A stretch of DNA of 51,211 nucleotides from Hymenobacter frigidus (GTDB lineage: Bacteria > Bacteroidota > Bacteroidia > Cytophagales > Hymenobacteraceae), in NCBI RefSeq assembly GCF_014640435.1, contig NZ_BMGY01000033.1, positions 1-51,211 on the forward strand. Reading direction: 5' to 3'. Position numbers and translations under genes: made by a program. Below are positions 8,401-16,562 of the stretch, one piece after another (the stretch's first letter is position 1; every line of letters begins with the position of its first letter). The notes under the pieces are model-generated. The model was given only the letters and a program-made list of their open reading frames with translations. It had not been told where the DNA came from and did no database searches.

Positions 8401-8991
8401 CAGACGGTCGGTACCCAGACCATTACCTACTCCGGTCCGCTGCCGGTGGAACTGACCGAGTTCGTAGTGAGCGCCGTCGACGCCGACGCGGTGCTGACGT
8501 GGCGTACCGCTTTGGAGAAGAACAATGCCCGGTTTGAAGTGGAGCGCTCGGCAACGGGGCTCGGATTCATGCGGGTGGGAGAAGTGGCCGGCCAGGGCAA
8601 TTCCAGTCAGCCCCACGCCTACACGTTCCGCGACGCTGCTGCTGCCCGCTTCGGCACCACGGTATACTACCGCCTGCGCCAGGTAGACCACGACGGCACG
8701 GCGGCCTACTCGCCGGTGCGCGTGGTTACTTTCGGCCAGGCCAAGCCAGAGGCGCGGGTGCTGCTCTACCCCAACCCAGCCTCGGCCTCAGTGGTTTGCA
8801 GCCTCGCCCTGCTGCCCGCGGGCTCCTACACCGTAACGGTGCTTAGCCTCACGGGGCAGCAACTGCTGGCAAGTGAGGCCCAGGGTGGGCAGGAAGTAGA
8901 ATTAGGGATAGCGAGCCTCCCCGTTGGGGTATACCTGGTGCGTATTCAGGGTGCGGCCCTGAGTGTTACGCAGCGGTTGGTGAAGCTCTAG
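5458..8991 (+). CDS. Giant secreted cell-surface protein with Ig-like repeats and type IX secretion C-terminal domain
   Basis: 1,177 residues from ATG 5458, preferred over the upstream TTG 5431. A signal peptide ends near GGLSAWGQ. A long N-terminal module follows, with a calcium-loop-like DPNGDGYVS and a DTDNKFGF stretch. Four repeats of about 80 residues each carry a SVSGTSV..G..ITVYVDG pattern followed by V..NG.WT (near residues 315-400, 535-620, 630-720 and 725-820). Two are joined by PPVV linkers. A cysteine-bearing PKD-like part leads to a fibronectin-like region starting PVELTEFVVSA. The end LLYPNPASASVV...GVYLVRIQG...RLVKL is a type A T9SS sorting domain. Likely an adhesin or surface scaffold; no enzymatic motif is visible. 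Confidence 0.85.
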   Translation: MTNITSHSGFVRLLHMLVVLLLAGSLGGLSAWGQTPTPGIIFKPATAGKPGGDILDPNGDGYVSATPAGFTAAAGDLGTQSEIPYKYLPQRVTVEPNADLRVGPNNKFTDFADVPGGGNSVGFYVDGSQNYMFRFRLGGSAPNSKGYSIAIDTDNKFGFSGPNADPNAVAHNPGFEMEILLATNFGVRLYNIDGTISPSGSAPDGSLIELPYASYAQKAVAATANDGSLDVFYDFYIPLATIQTYFPAFTLNTPLRLVANTIIAPHSVTHYQNISDVAGVNDAAYSDPDNAFIDLITNATPTSGGTVPTTTGNNIPSRSMPPVVNSPILSEATSVSGTSVEVAGTVITVYVDGSALGTTTTVQANGTWTLTGITPLVTGALVKATATATGKSMSDFSNEVQVGPTPACATAAPSISCASNSGVFGTATPGATVYLRYPDGTLVPASPNTNKSLELNPVIANTAGQFFFTTKGGNTSSCTNGQQGDLLGTFFVSQMAINTSCESPAASVCINLITTPPTATPVVTTPNPITPSTTSIAGTAVSGSAVTLFVDGSRYSSVTATGGNFIFTGASLPILTSGRILTIYANVNGGSCISATVTRNVVAPRTVVPPVVSSPLYTGGTTVSGTSVEAPGSTITLTTYAASNGTGTPTGTYTATVQPNGSWSVTVPALAANSSVKATVTPTDYQTSSFSNVVAVLTRTSSVPVITGTYTERGTSVSGTSAAPVGSIITVYEDGYPLIDPITGAILTTTVQSDGGWTLSGLSASPTAPALYAGGVLTATATAAGQAESAFSNAVTVGCATLASNALAPAAVCQNNSATFTVANAEQGIIYTLQDAGSTAVGTSKVGTGTSITITTPVYTTAGTYPLTLNTFSIGAVNCQQSSPAANLTVNPLPLTRTVSAQNATLSTNQAARTGTNIIVQSSETGISYQLINTSNSPNTTVGAPQNGTGADLNLPTGPVNTTATSTSYAVRGTNSTTNCIQTVGTQTITYSGPLPVELTEFVVSAVDADAVLTWRTALEKNNARFEVERSATGLGFMRVGEVAGQGNSSQPHAYTFRDAAAARFGTTVYYRLRQVDHDGTAAYSPVRVVTFGQAKPEARVLLYPNPASASVVCSLALLPAGSYTVTVLSLTGQQLLASEAQGGQEVELGIASLPVGVYLVRIQGAALSVTQRLVKL

Positions 8992-9022
8992 TAACGGACC
9001 AACCCCGCGCCATCAGCACAAT

Positions 9023-9050
9023 ATGAGGAGCTTCGGCTCCTCATTTTTTT
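9023..9050 (+). terminator. Intrinsic terminator of the secreted repeat protein
   Basis: The stem ATGAGGAGC / GCTCCTCAT has a TTCG tetraloop (9032-9035) and is followed directly by a run of T. It lies about 30 bases after the stop codon. Confidence 0.9.
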
Positions 9051-9118
9051 GGCTTACCTGGCCGGGCAGCGGCCCACCGGCCGGAAAACGCTGGCGGCTA
9101 GCATGAATTTGGGCCAAT

Positions 9119-9202
9119 ACCACCAAAAACAACGAGCAGGAAAACGAAACCGAAGTGCAAGACAAGGTTTCCGGCAAGACCAAAGTGACCCAGAAGAAGT
9201 AG
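9119..9202 (+). pseudogene. Start-less second copy of the lysine-rich peptide gene
   Basis: The frame ending at TAG 9200-9202 codes for TTKNNEQENETEV then QDKVSGKTKVTQKK, matching the last 27 or so residues of the peptide at 4960-5082. Upstream of the matching part there is no ATG, and an in-frame TGA lies at 9104-9106, so the copy has no normal start. The matching block continues through the stop codon into the terminator. It looks like a partial duplication that now flanks the giant secreted protein. Confidence 0.7.
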
Positions 9203-9217
9203 TTTTCCAGAAGATAT

Positions 9218-9258
9218 AAAAGAGCCCGGAGCGTCTGACGTTCTGGGCTCTTTTGCGT
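9218..9258 (+). terminator. Second copy of the peptide-gene terminator
   Basis: Nearly identical to the hairpin at 5098-5138, with arms 9218-9230 and 9242-9254. One C-to-T change in the 3' arm (TTCTGGGCTC) gives a G-T pair, so the hairpin is still stable. Confidence 0.75.
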
Positions 9259-9315
9259 TTGCGAATAAGGGATAAGTACTCAGCCACAAGTAACCGGGCC
9301 TTTTGCACGGTCCCG

Positions 9316-9416
9316 GTAACCTCACCCCCGGCCCCTCTCCCGCGGAGAGGGGTACGTTAAACAATTCGAGCGGCTGGCTCCCCTCTCCACGGGAGAAGGG
9401 CCGGGGGTGAGGTTAC
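9316..9416. repeat. Large GC-rich inverted repeat, CTCACCCCCGGCCC type
   Basis: GTAACCTCACCCCCGGCCC (9316-9334) and its perfect reverse complement at 9398-9416 are 19-base arms around a 63-base centre. The centre itself holds CTCTCC...GGAGAG hairpins. It lies between the duplicated terminator and the 3' end of polA. Elements with this wording occur in intergenic DNA of many bacteria; no coding sequence is visible. Confidence 0.8.
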
Positions 9417-9456
9417 ACCAGACGCGCCGTTCCTATGGTTACTCGTGGCCAACTGC

Positions 9457-12345
9457 TTAATGCGCCTGCAGCCAGTTCTTCCCCGAGCCTACTTCCACTT
9501 CCAGCGGTACGCCGCGGGGCAGCAGCAGCGCCGTGGTCATCAACTCCTTGATTTTGGGGGTGATGTAGGTCACTTCCTCGGCCACGGCGTCGAACACCAG
9601 TTCATCGTGCACCTGCAGTATCATCTTGGTGCCCAGCTTCTCCTCGCGCAGCCAGGAGTGGATATTAATCATGGCCATCTTGATGATGTCGGCGGCCGTG
9701 CCTTGGATGGGGGCGTTGATGGCGTTGCGCTCGGTGTAGCCGCGCAGCGTGGCGTTGCGCGAGTTGATGTCGCGCAGGTAGCGGCGGCGTTTGAGCAGCG
9801 TTTCGGCGTATTCCAGCTCCCGGGCCCGGTTGATGCTATCGTCCATAAAGGCCTTCACCGACGGGAATTCCTGGAAGTACGTGTCAATGATTTCGGTCGC
9901 TTCCTTGCGGCTGATGCCGATGCGCTGGGCCAGCCCAAAGGCTGAAATGCCGTAGATGATGCCAAAATTGACCGTTTTAGCCTTGCGGCGCATCTCGCTG
10001 TCCACTTGCTCAATGGGAACGTGAAACACCTTGCTGGCGGTGCTGGCGTGCACGTCAATGCCCCGGCGGAAGGCTTCAATCATGGTTTTATCGCCCGAGA
10101 AGTCGGCCATGATGCGCAGCTCCACCTGCGAGTAGTCGGCCGCGAGCAGCACGTGGTGCTCATCGCGCGGCACGAAGGCTTTGCGGATTTCGCGGCCCCG
10201 CTCCGTGCGGATGGGGATGTTCTGCAGGTTGGGGTTGGTGCTGCTGAGCCGGCCGGTAGCCGCCACGGCCTGGTTGAAGCTGGTGTGCACGCGGCCGTCC
10301 ACCACGCTCACCAGTTGGGGCAGGGCCTCCACGTAGGTACTGCGCAGCTTGGTGAGCTGGCGGTATTCGAGGATGAGGGCGGCGATGGGGTTTTCGGCGG
10401 CGAGTTGGCTCAGGATTTCCTCGCCGGTAGCGTACTGGCCAGTCTTAGTTTTCTTGATTTTGCCCTTGCCGATGTCCATTTTATCGAACAGCACCTCGCC
10501 CAGCTGCTTCGGCGAGCCGATGTTGAACTCCTGCCCGGCTTGCTGAAAAATCTGCTTCTCCAGCTCCCGAATGTATCCCTGCAGCTCGGCCGAATACTCG
10601 TTCATGGCCCCGGAATCAATCCGAATGCCCTCGTACTCGATGTCGGCCAGTACGGGCACCAGCGGGTTTTCCACGTCGTTCAGCAGGCCCAGCAGTCCCA
10701 GCTCCTGCAGCATGGGCTCGAAGACGTGCTTGAGCTGCAGGGTCACGTCGGCGTCTTCGCAGGCGTAGTCTTTCACGGCGGCCGGACTGAGGTCGGCCAT
10801 GGTAATCTGTTTCTTGCCTTTGGGCCCGATGAGGTCCGTGATGGGCACCGGCGAGTAGTGCAGATAGGTTTCGGCCAGCACATCCATGTTGTGACGCATG
10901 TCGGGCTCGATGAGGTAGTGGGCCAGCATCGTATCGAACAGCGGCCCCGAAATGTTGACCCCGTAGTGCTTGAGAATGGTGAGGTCGTACTTGATGTTCT
11001 GGCCGATTTTCACAATGTTTTTCGACTCAAAAAACGGGCAGAACTCGTCCACAACGGCTTGGGTGGCGGCCTGGTCGTCGGTGGGCACGGGCACGTAGTA
11101 GGCCTCGCCCGGCAGCCAGCAGAAACTCATGCCCACCAGCCGCGCCGTCATGGTGTCGAGCCCGGTAGTTTCGGTATCGAAGCTGACCTCGGCCTGCTGC
11201 AATAGAAAGCTGAGCAGCGACTTACGCAGCTCCGGCGTGTCCATCAAATGGTACTGGTAGGGCACGTCTTCGAGCCGCTTGCGCGGCCCGGCGGGCGCAC
11301 CGAAACGGTCGGTTTCGCCCTCCTCGGCCCCAATGGCCACGGCCGCATCTTCGCTGCTGCCAAACAGCGAGGCCTGGCCGCCGGGCACCAGCTTGGGCCG
11401 GCGCACCGGCGTGCTGCCGGGCTTGGCCACGCTGGCCGGGGTACGCTCGGGGCCGCCGCCCAGAATGCGGGCCGCCAGCTGCCGAAACTCCAGCTCCTCA
11501 AACAGCTCGCGCAACGTGGCCTCGTCGGGCGCATCGAGCACCAGCTTGTCGGCTTCGAAATCGAGCGGCACGTTCACGTGGATGGTGGCCAGCTCCTTGC
11601 TCATCAGGCCCTGCTCGGCGAAGTTGCGCACGTTTTCCTGCTGCTTGCCCTTGAGCTCGTCTACGTGAGCCAGCAGGTTTTCCACCGAGCCGTACTTCTG
11701 AATCAGCGTCTTGGCCGTCTTTTCACCGATGCCGGGAATGCCGGGGATGTTGTCGGAGGCATCGCCCTGCAGGCCCAGAATGTCAATCACCTGCTCCACG
11801 CGCTCAATCTCGAAGCGGGCCAGCACGTGGGCCACGTCCAGAATCTCGGCCGCGTTGCCCATGAAAGCGGGGCGGTAGATTTTGATGTTCTCCGTCACCA
11901 ATTGGCAATAGTCCTTGTCGGGCGTCATCATAAACACCTCGAAGCCTTCCTTTTCCGCCTTCTGGGCCAGCGTGCCAATCACGTCGTCGGCCTCAAAGCC
12001 GTCCATCATCAGGATGGGAATGTGGAAGCCCTGGATGATTTTCTTAATGTAGGGCAGGGCAATGCCGATGTCCTCGGGCATGGCCTGGCGTTGGGCCTTG
12101 TACTCGGCAAACTGCTCGTGCCGGAAGGTCTTTTTAGGCCCATCGAAGCACACGCCGATGTGCGTGGGCTTTTCCTTCTGCAGCACCTCCACCAGCGTAT
12201 TGGTGAAGCCCAGCACGGCCCCCGTGTTCATGCCCTTGGAGTTGATGCGCGGATTCTTGCTGAACGCGAAATGCGAGCGGTAGATGAGGGCAAAAGCGTC
12301 GAGCAGGAAGAGTTTTTTGGCGGGAGCGGCGGTGGGTTCGGGCAT
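9457..12345 (-). CDS. polA: DNA polymerase I
   Basis: 962 residues with all three classic domains. The 5'-3' exonuclease lies at about 9-290, with an LDAFALIYRSHFAF start, a DGFEADDVIG metal region and a GIPGIGEKTAK helix-hairpin-helix. The 3'-5' exonuclease (about 385-570) has an intact VSFDTETTGLD Exo I motif and should therefore proofread. The polymerase has motif A DYSQVELRIMADFSGD, motif B RRKAKTVNFGIIYGIS and motif C QVHDELVFD (His913-Glu915). It fills Okazaki and repair gaps. The minus-strand sequence TACCTTCG at 12357-12350, one mismatch from the -7 consensus, lies directly before the ATG, so the leader would be very short. Confidence 0.97.
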   Translation of the reverse strand: MPEPTAAPAKKLFLLDAFALIYRSHFAFSKNPRINSKGMNTGAVLGFTNTLVEVLQKEKPTHIGVCFDGPKKTFRHEQFAEYKAQRQAMPEDIGIALPYIKKIIQGFHIPILMMDGFEADDVIGTLAQKAEKEGFEVFMMTPDKDYCQLVTENIKIYRPAFMGNAAEILDVAHVLARFEIERVEQVIDILGLQGDASDNIPGIPGIGEKTAKTLIQKYGSVENLLAHVDELKGKQQENVRNFAEQGLMSKELATIHVNVPLDFEADKLVLDAPDEATLRELFEELEFRQLAARILGGGPERTPASVAKPGSTPVRRPKLVPGGQASLFGSSEDAAVAIGAEEGETDRFGAPAGPRKRLEDVPYQYHLMDTPELRKSLLSFLLQQAEVSFDTETTGLDTMTARLVGMSFCWLPGEAYYVPVPTDDQAATQAVVDEFCPFFESKNIVKIGQNIKYDLTILKHYGVNISGPLFDTMLAHYLIEPDMRHNMDVLAETYLHYSPVPITDLIGPKGKKQITMADLSPAAVKDYACEDADVTLQLKHVFEPMLQELGLLGLLNDVENPLVPVLADIEYEGIRIDSGAMNEYSAELQGYIRELEKQIFQQAGQEFNIGSPKQLGEVLFDKMDIGKGKIKKTKTGQYATGEEILSQLAAENPIAALILEYRQLTKLRSTYVEALPQLVSVVDGRVHTSFNQAVAATGRLSSTNPNLQNIPIRTERGREIRKAFVPRDEHHVLLAADYSQVELRIMADFSGDKTMIEAFRRGIDVHASTASKVFHVPIEQVDSEMRRKAKTVNFGIIYGISAFGLAQRIGISRKEATEIIDTYFQEFPSVKAFMDDSINRARELEYAETLLKRRRYLRDINSRNATLRGYTERNAINAPIQGTAADIIKMAMINIHSWLREEKLGTKMILQVHDELVFDAVAEEVTYITPKIKELMTTALLLPRGVPLEVEVGSGKNWLQAH

Positions 12346-12535
12346 ACGGCGAAGGTACGTGCGGCAATGGAGAAGGAAACAACGGCTGGCTTATCCTTCG
12401 TGCTCGGGCCTGAGCATATTCGCACTTGCAAGTAGCCGTCCGGCAGTGGCAGGAATAAGGCCTGTTCTCAGCTGGACTTGCAGCATATATTCTGAACCAT
12501 AGAACATTAAAGTCGGATTCCTGGCCAGTGATGCT

Positions 12536-13120
12536 ATGAAAATCGTGCTCTTTGCTCGCGGGCTATTATTCGTCGCCGGATGCCGGTCTTTTGACCCCGC
12601 CCTGCTCAACCCGACCACCGAAATCTTGCCCATTCGGCTGCCCACCCTCACGCCCGAAATCCAAAGCCGACGCATTGCCCCTCCCTCGACCCGCAAGCGG
12701 TGCCGACCGACGTACGTGCGCTGTTTGAGCGCGAAACCCGCGAGGTGCTGACCGAACCCTATGGCAAGCCACCGGGCTTTTTGGTGCTCCAAACGCGGCG
12801 CGTAACGGCGCGGGCGGGCCTGGGCTACGCCTTGGTTTCGGGCCTGACGATGGGCGGGCTCAATTTATTCGGCTTTCCGTGGGCCAAGTACCAATACGTG
12901 GTCGACGTGCAGCTGGAGGTGCGCAACCTGCGCCGTGAGCTGGTGGGCACCTACCGGGGGCAGGGGCAGGCCCGGGCCTGCCGGCGGCTTCTACAGCTCG
13001 ACGAATCACGCCCAGCCCGACCGGGTGCTGTACCTGCAGTGCGTCCGGCAGGGGTTCGGCCAGCTGATGCCCCAGCCGCGGGCCGATGTGCCTCGGCTCC
13101 AAGCCGCGCTGCTGCCCTAA
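12536..13120 (+). pseudogene. Small lipoprotein gene with two frameshifts
   Basis: The first frame starts at ATG 12536 with a lipoprotein signal (FVAGC, lipid cysteine at residue 16). The protein then continues in another frame from about 12690 (VPTDVRALFERETREVLTEPYG) through a probable membrane-associated glycine-rich segment to RRELVGTYRGQGQ. It then returns to the first frame near 12957-12985 (GFYSSTNHAQPDRVLYLQC) and ends at 13118-13120. The joined product would have about 195 residues. Both shifts fall near runs of C or G (around 12678-12686 and 12957-12961), so sequencing error is possible. The family is unknown to me. Confidence 0.55.
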
Positions 13121-13229
13121 GAGCTAATGGCTCTACCGTAGGTTACGGTGCCAGCTTCGTCTTTGGCACCAACGTAACCCAGCAGTTAGGGCGGGCGTGG
13201 TCGCGCTTGTCTGCGCCAAGCAGCAGCTC

Positions 13230-13946
13230 CTAGATGCGCTGCAAACTCTTGTAAAAACTATCCTGATACGACTTGCCGATGGGCACGAAGTGTCCGCCGT
13301 GCAAGTTGGCCGTGTTGTCCTCGATGGACTCAATGTGCTGGGTGTTAAGTAAATAGCTGCGGTGCACCCGCGCGTAGTTGGGAAAAGGGGAAAGCCGGTT
13401 TTCCAGCGCCTTGAGCGTGGTGTAAACGATGTATTTATGCTTGAGCGTCACAATGTTGACGTAGTCAGATAGCGCTTCCACGTAAAGAACCTCGTCGAAA
13501 TTGACGCGCACCATGCGGCTGTTCACTTTCACAAACAGGTCGGCCGATGTGGGAATATCCGCAGCGGGCGCGGCGGTGGGGGCGGCCACCGGGCGGCGCT
13601 GCTGCACGCGCTGCACCGCTTGGGTAAACCGGGCAAAGTCGAAGGGCTTCACCAGATAGTCGGTCACGCTCAGCTCGAACGCATCTACCGCAAAATCCTG
13701 CCGGGCGGTAGTGATAATGACTTCGGGCGGGTCCGTAAGCACGCGCAACAGCTCCAGGCCGCTAAGGTGGGGCATCTCGATATCCAGGAATAACATATCC
13801 ACGTGGTTGCCTTCCTGGAAAAAAGTGAGTCCGGCAATGCCATCAGCCAGCGAGGCCACCAGCTTCAGGTTGGGAGTAAGCTCAACGTAGTGTTCGAGGG
13901 TCAGACGGTTAATCTCGTCGTCGTCAATGATGGCACAAGTCAGCAT
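13230..13946 (-). CDS. LytTR-family response regulator
   Basis: 238 residues. The receiver domain (1-118) has the acidic pair in AIIDDDE, phosphoacceptor Asp55 in LFLDIEMP, a conserved Thr in IITTAR and Lys in YLVKPF. A linker follows, then a LytTR DNA-binding domain (about 133-236) with DEVLYVEALSDYVNI and the HRSYLLN motif. LytTR regulators bind promoter DNA with a beta-type domain and usually respond to a membrane histidine kinase encoded next door. No kinase gene is in the flanks, so the partner is elsewhere. The divergent small secreted protein at 14167 is one possible target, by position only. Confidence 0.92.
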   Translation of the reverse strand: MLTCAIIDDDEINRLTLEHYVELTPNLKLVASLADGIAGLTFFQEGNHVDMLFLDIEMPHLSGLELLRVLTDPPEVIITTARQDFAVDAFELSVTDYLVKPFDFARFTQAVQRVQQRRPVAAPTAAPAADIPTSADLFVKVNSRMVRVNFDEVLYVEALSDYVNIVTLKHKYIVYTTLKALENRLSPFPNYARVHRSYLLNTQHIESIEDNTANLHGGHFVPIGKSYQDSFYKSLQRI

Positions 13947-14096
13947 AGCAAAAGTCGGAAGGAATGAGTGGTGCTACGGTATAGATAATGAATTTTTCCG
14001 TTCGCAGTCATAAAGTAACCACTCACCGGCCAAAAGTGCGCGCTCATCCAGAAAATGAATATATTTTATTCTGATAGTTATGTGGTGATTTTTATA

Positions 14097-14104
14097 TAGT
14101 TTTG
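14097..14104 (+). promoter_or_regulatory. -7 promoter box TAGTTTTG before the small secreted protein gene
   Basis: A perfect TAnnTTTG match about 62 bases before ATG 14167, in an AT-rich stretch. No clear TTTG -33 box stands at the usual distance. Confidence 0.5.
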
Positions 14105-14166
14105 TGGTGTACTAAGAATGACAGTTATACGTTGGTCGCAACTCACCACTATTAGTCACTTGCCCG

Positions 14167-14583
14167 ATGCTAATGAAACATATGTGCCTGATAGGAATAT
14201 TTTTGCTGATGGGTGGTTTGGGAGCGCCGGCAACCGGCCGGCCCAGGCCACTCAAAACGGCTGTCACCGAAGCCCGCAACGAAACGGCGGCTCCCAGCCT
14301 GTCGCGGCACATGCGTGATGCGCAACGCATTACCTGTTTTCTCGACGATGCCCTGCTACTCTCTACGGCGCAGCGGCACACCGTGGAGCGGCACACCGCG
14401 GCCGAGCGCCGCGCCTTGGTACTGGCCGTCACCGATGCCGACTTTGCACGGGCCCAGGCGCAGTATCTCAGTGCATTGCATAAAGTTTTGGCGCTTAGTC
14501 AGCTGAACGCTTACGCAGCGCTGTGCCAGCGGCTAGCCGGCACCACTCTGCCGCTTGACGGTACCGAACTGGCAGTACATTAG
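14167..14583 (+). CDS. Small secreted protein of unknown function, LTxxQ/Spy-like pattern
   Basis: 138 residues with an N-terminal signal peptide (about 1-24, hydrophobic core IGIFLLMGGLGAP). The rest is mostly helical: LLLSTAQRHTVERHTAAERRAL is followed by ARAQAQYLSALHKVLALSQLNAYA. The two halves, each with an L(S/T)..Q-like element, resemble small periplasmic proteins of the Spy/LTxxQ type, but the match is weak. ATG 14167 is followed by another in-frame ATG at 14173. An intrinsic terminator follows. It lies divergent to the LytTR regulator. Confidence 0.65.
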   Translation: MLMKHMCLIGIFLLMGGLGAPATGRPRPLKTAVTEARNETAAPSLSRHMRDAQRITCFLDDALLLSTAQRHTVERHTAAERRALVLAVTDADFARAQAQYLSALHKVLALSQLNAYAALCQRLAGTTLPLDGTELAVH

Positions 14584-14607
14584 TTGTAGTTCGCCGCATA
14601 GTAAGCA

Positions 14608-14643
14608 AGCCCCCCGAATCTCGAATTCGGGGGGCTCGTTTTA
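14608..14643. terminator. Bidirectional intrinsic terminator between the small secreted protein and kmo
   Basis: The arms AGCCCCCCGAAT (14608-14619) and ATTCGGGGGGCT (14625-14636) are perfectly complementary around a short loop. T-rich sequence follows on the plus side. It sits between two convergent genes. Confidence 0.85.
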
Positions 14644-14668
14644 GTTAAATCAAGCTGCTGTTCGGTAC

Positions 14669-16048
14669 CTACGCCTGCGCCGCCATTTCCTGGTGCACCA
14701 ATGCCTGTACGGCGGATTGGTCAAAATCAGCCTCGGTTTGAATGTGGGGCATGAGGCGGCTCATAATGGCATCCTGGCGCTGGCCGGCGGCCCACGCCTC
14801 GGCATAGGGCGTGTGCGAAAACGTGACCTGCGAATACAGCGGCGTCCAGCGGCCAGGAAACTGGGCTGAAATTTTGGCCTCAATTTTCTTCTGGAGCAGA
14901 AAGCGGGGGTCGGCCACGCGGTCGCGCATTTCGGTGAAGTTGTAGAGGGCCAGGTCGGCCATGGCGTCCGTGTTGGGCTTGCGCTGCCGCTGAAATTCGG
15001 CAAAAATGGTGGGCCAGGCGGCGTCGCCGTGCTGGTCGAGCAGCTCATTGAGCACGCTGCAATCCTCAAACCCGGAGTTCATGCCCTGGCCGTAGAACGG
15101 CACAATGGCGTGCGAGGCATCGCCGAGCAGCATCACGTTGTCGTCGTGCTTCCAGGGGAAGCATTTGATGGTGACGAGCGAGCCCGTGGGATGCTTGAAA
15201 AACTCCTCCTCCAGCGCGGGCATCAGCGGTTCGGCATCGGGGAATACGCGGGTGAAAAAGGCCGTGACATCGGTCGGCGTTTGCAGGGCGGCAAAGCTTT
15301 CGGGGCCTTCGTAGGGAAAGAACAGCGTGCAGTTGAAGGAGCCGTCGAGGTTGGGCAGCGCAATCATGAGGTACTGCCCGCGCGGCCAGATGTGCAGGGC
15401 GTTTTTCTCCAGCAGCCACGTACCGTTAGGACCCGCCGCAATGGTCAACTCTTTGTAGCCATACTCCAGGTAGTCCTGCGAATAGTCGTAGCGGTCAGTT
15501 CTTTGCATAGCACTACGCACTGCCGAGAACGCGCCATCGGTACCAAAAAGCCGGGTGTAAGGCACGGTGTGGGCCTCCTTGGTAGCTGTATCCAGCAGGC
15601 TCAGCTGTTGCTGCTTCAGGTCGATGCCCAAGCACTGCTGGCCAAAGTGCAGCTGCACGCCGGTCTGCGCCTCGGCCAGGTCGAGGAGGCGGCGGTTGAG
15701 GTGCCCACGGTTCACCGAGTAGATGGCTTGCCCCTCGTGCCCGTAGGGCTGGCGGGTGAGGTTGCCCTGCACGTCGTGCATCACGCGGCCGGTCATCGGA
15801 ATGCCTACCTGGCGAATATCATTGGCTACGCCCACGCCGCCAAGGGCGCGCCAGCCGCGGTCCGACAGCGCCAGGTTGATGGAGCGCCCCTCCTGAAATC
15901 CGGCCCGGCGCGGGTCGCCGCGGCGCTCAAATACCTGCACCGGGTGGCCGCGCCGGGCCAGGTAAAGCGATAACAGTGAACCCACCAGGCCGGCCCCCAT
16001 CACGGTGATGGGCTCGGTAGCAGGCGAATGAGAAGCAGTAGTTGACAT
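14669..16048 (-). CDS. kmo: Kynurenine 3-monooxygenase
   Basis: 459-residue FAD monooxygenase that hydroxylates L-kynurenine to 3-hydroxykynurenine using NADPH and O2. The FAD dinucleotide fold GAGLVGSLLSLYLARRGH is at 18-35. The family stretch QEGRSINLALSDRGW, which binds substrate and flavin in KMO, is at about 52-66. The second FAD motif MLLGDASHAIVPFYGQGMNSGFEDC is near residue 300. Length matches bacterial and eukaryotic KMO without the extra C-terminal membrane helices. It stands alone, and the remaining pathway genes are on the same strand 5-9 kb away. CGAAATTA at 16080-16087 is a one-mismatch -7 box on the minus strand. Confidence 0.93.
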   Translation of the reverse strand: MSTTASHSPATEPITVMGAGLVGSLLSLYLARRGHPVQVFERRGDPRRAGFQEGRSINLALSDRGWRALGGVGVANDIRQVGIPMTGRVMHDVQGNLTRQPYGHEGQAIYSVNRGHLNRRLLDLAEAQTGVQLHFGQQCLGIDLKQQQLSLLDTATKEAHTVPYTRLFGTDGAFSAVRSAMQRTDRYDYSQDYLEYGYKELTIAAGPNGTWLLEKNALHIWPRGQYLMIALPNLDGSFNCTLFFPYEGPESFAALQTPTDVTAFFTRVFPDAEPLMPALEEEFFKHPTGSLVTIKCFPWKHDDNVMLLGDASHAIVPFYGQGMNSGFEDCSVLNELLDQHGDAAWPTIFAEFQRQRKPNTDAMADLALYNFTEMRDRVADPRFLLQKKIEAKISAQFPGRWTPLYSQVTFSHTPYAEAWAAGQRQDAIMSRLMPHIQTEADFDQSAVQALVHQEMAAQA

Positions 16049-16562
16049 AAGGACGAGGTGAACGGGGTGGGTGGGGCAACGAAATTACTGCCGCTCCGGC
16101 GCTTGGCCCCGGCGGGCGCATTCGCGTCATCGGGTGAGGAGGGTTATTCACCGGCTAATTGATATACTTAATCGGAAAAATACATTGTCGGGCAACACTT
16201 GCCAGACCTTTGACGAATTAGACCTAAACTCTTATTCACTTTGACTCACGCTCGATATAAACGTGTTGGTTTTGAGCGCTGCCGCTGCCGGGCTGCCCAC
16301 CGCCGCACGGCCCTGTGGCTTTTGTACCCCGCACCCACACTTAGCCACTTGCCCAGCCAAGCCGCGGGGCGACGCCTAGTCCCAGTCCAGGTGCCGCTGC
16401 CTACTCAGATTCAGGCGGTGCTGCGCGTGGGCGCATACGTAGTGGGGCAGCAGGGCGACCCCCAACTGTCGGGCCATCCAGATATTAGATATTAACCAAC
16501 TGTTATTTGAATAATCAAAATGATAATATTGCTTGGGAACTAACGGGTTGAAATAGGGAATA
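16049..16562. other. Intergenic region before the TonB receptor, with a possible small ORF
   Basis: A 514-base gap between divergent genes. The only coding hint is a frame ending at TAA 16493-16495 whose last about 32 residues (LPTQIQAVLRVGAYVVGQ, then GHPDIRY) resemble the end of the small ORF at 19509-19709. Its upstream part lacks a convincing start, since 16241 is TTG. It may be a decayed copy. Confidence 0.35.

Noticed and set aside
10006..12435. Two long plus-strand frames (about 400 codons each) opposite polA
   Set aside because: The opposite strand encodes a complete DNA polymerase I with all motifs; these frames have no recognisable features.
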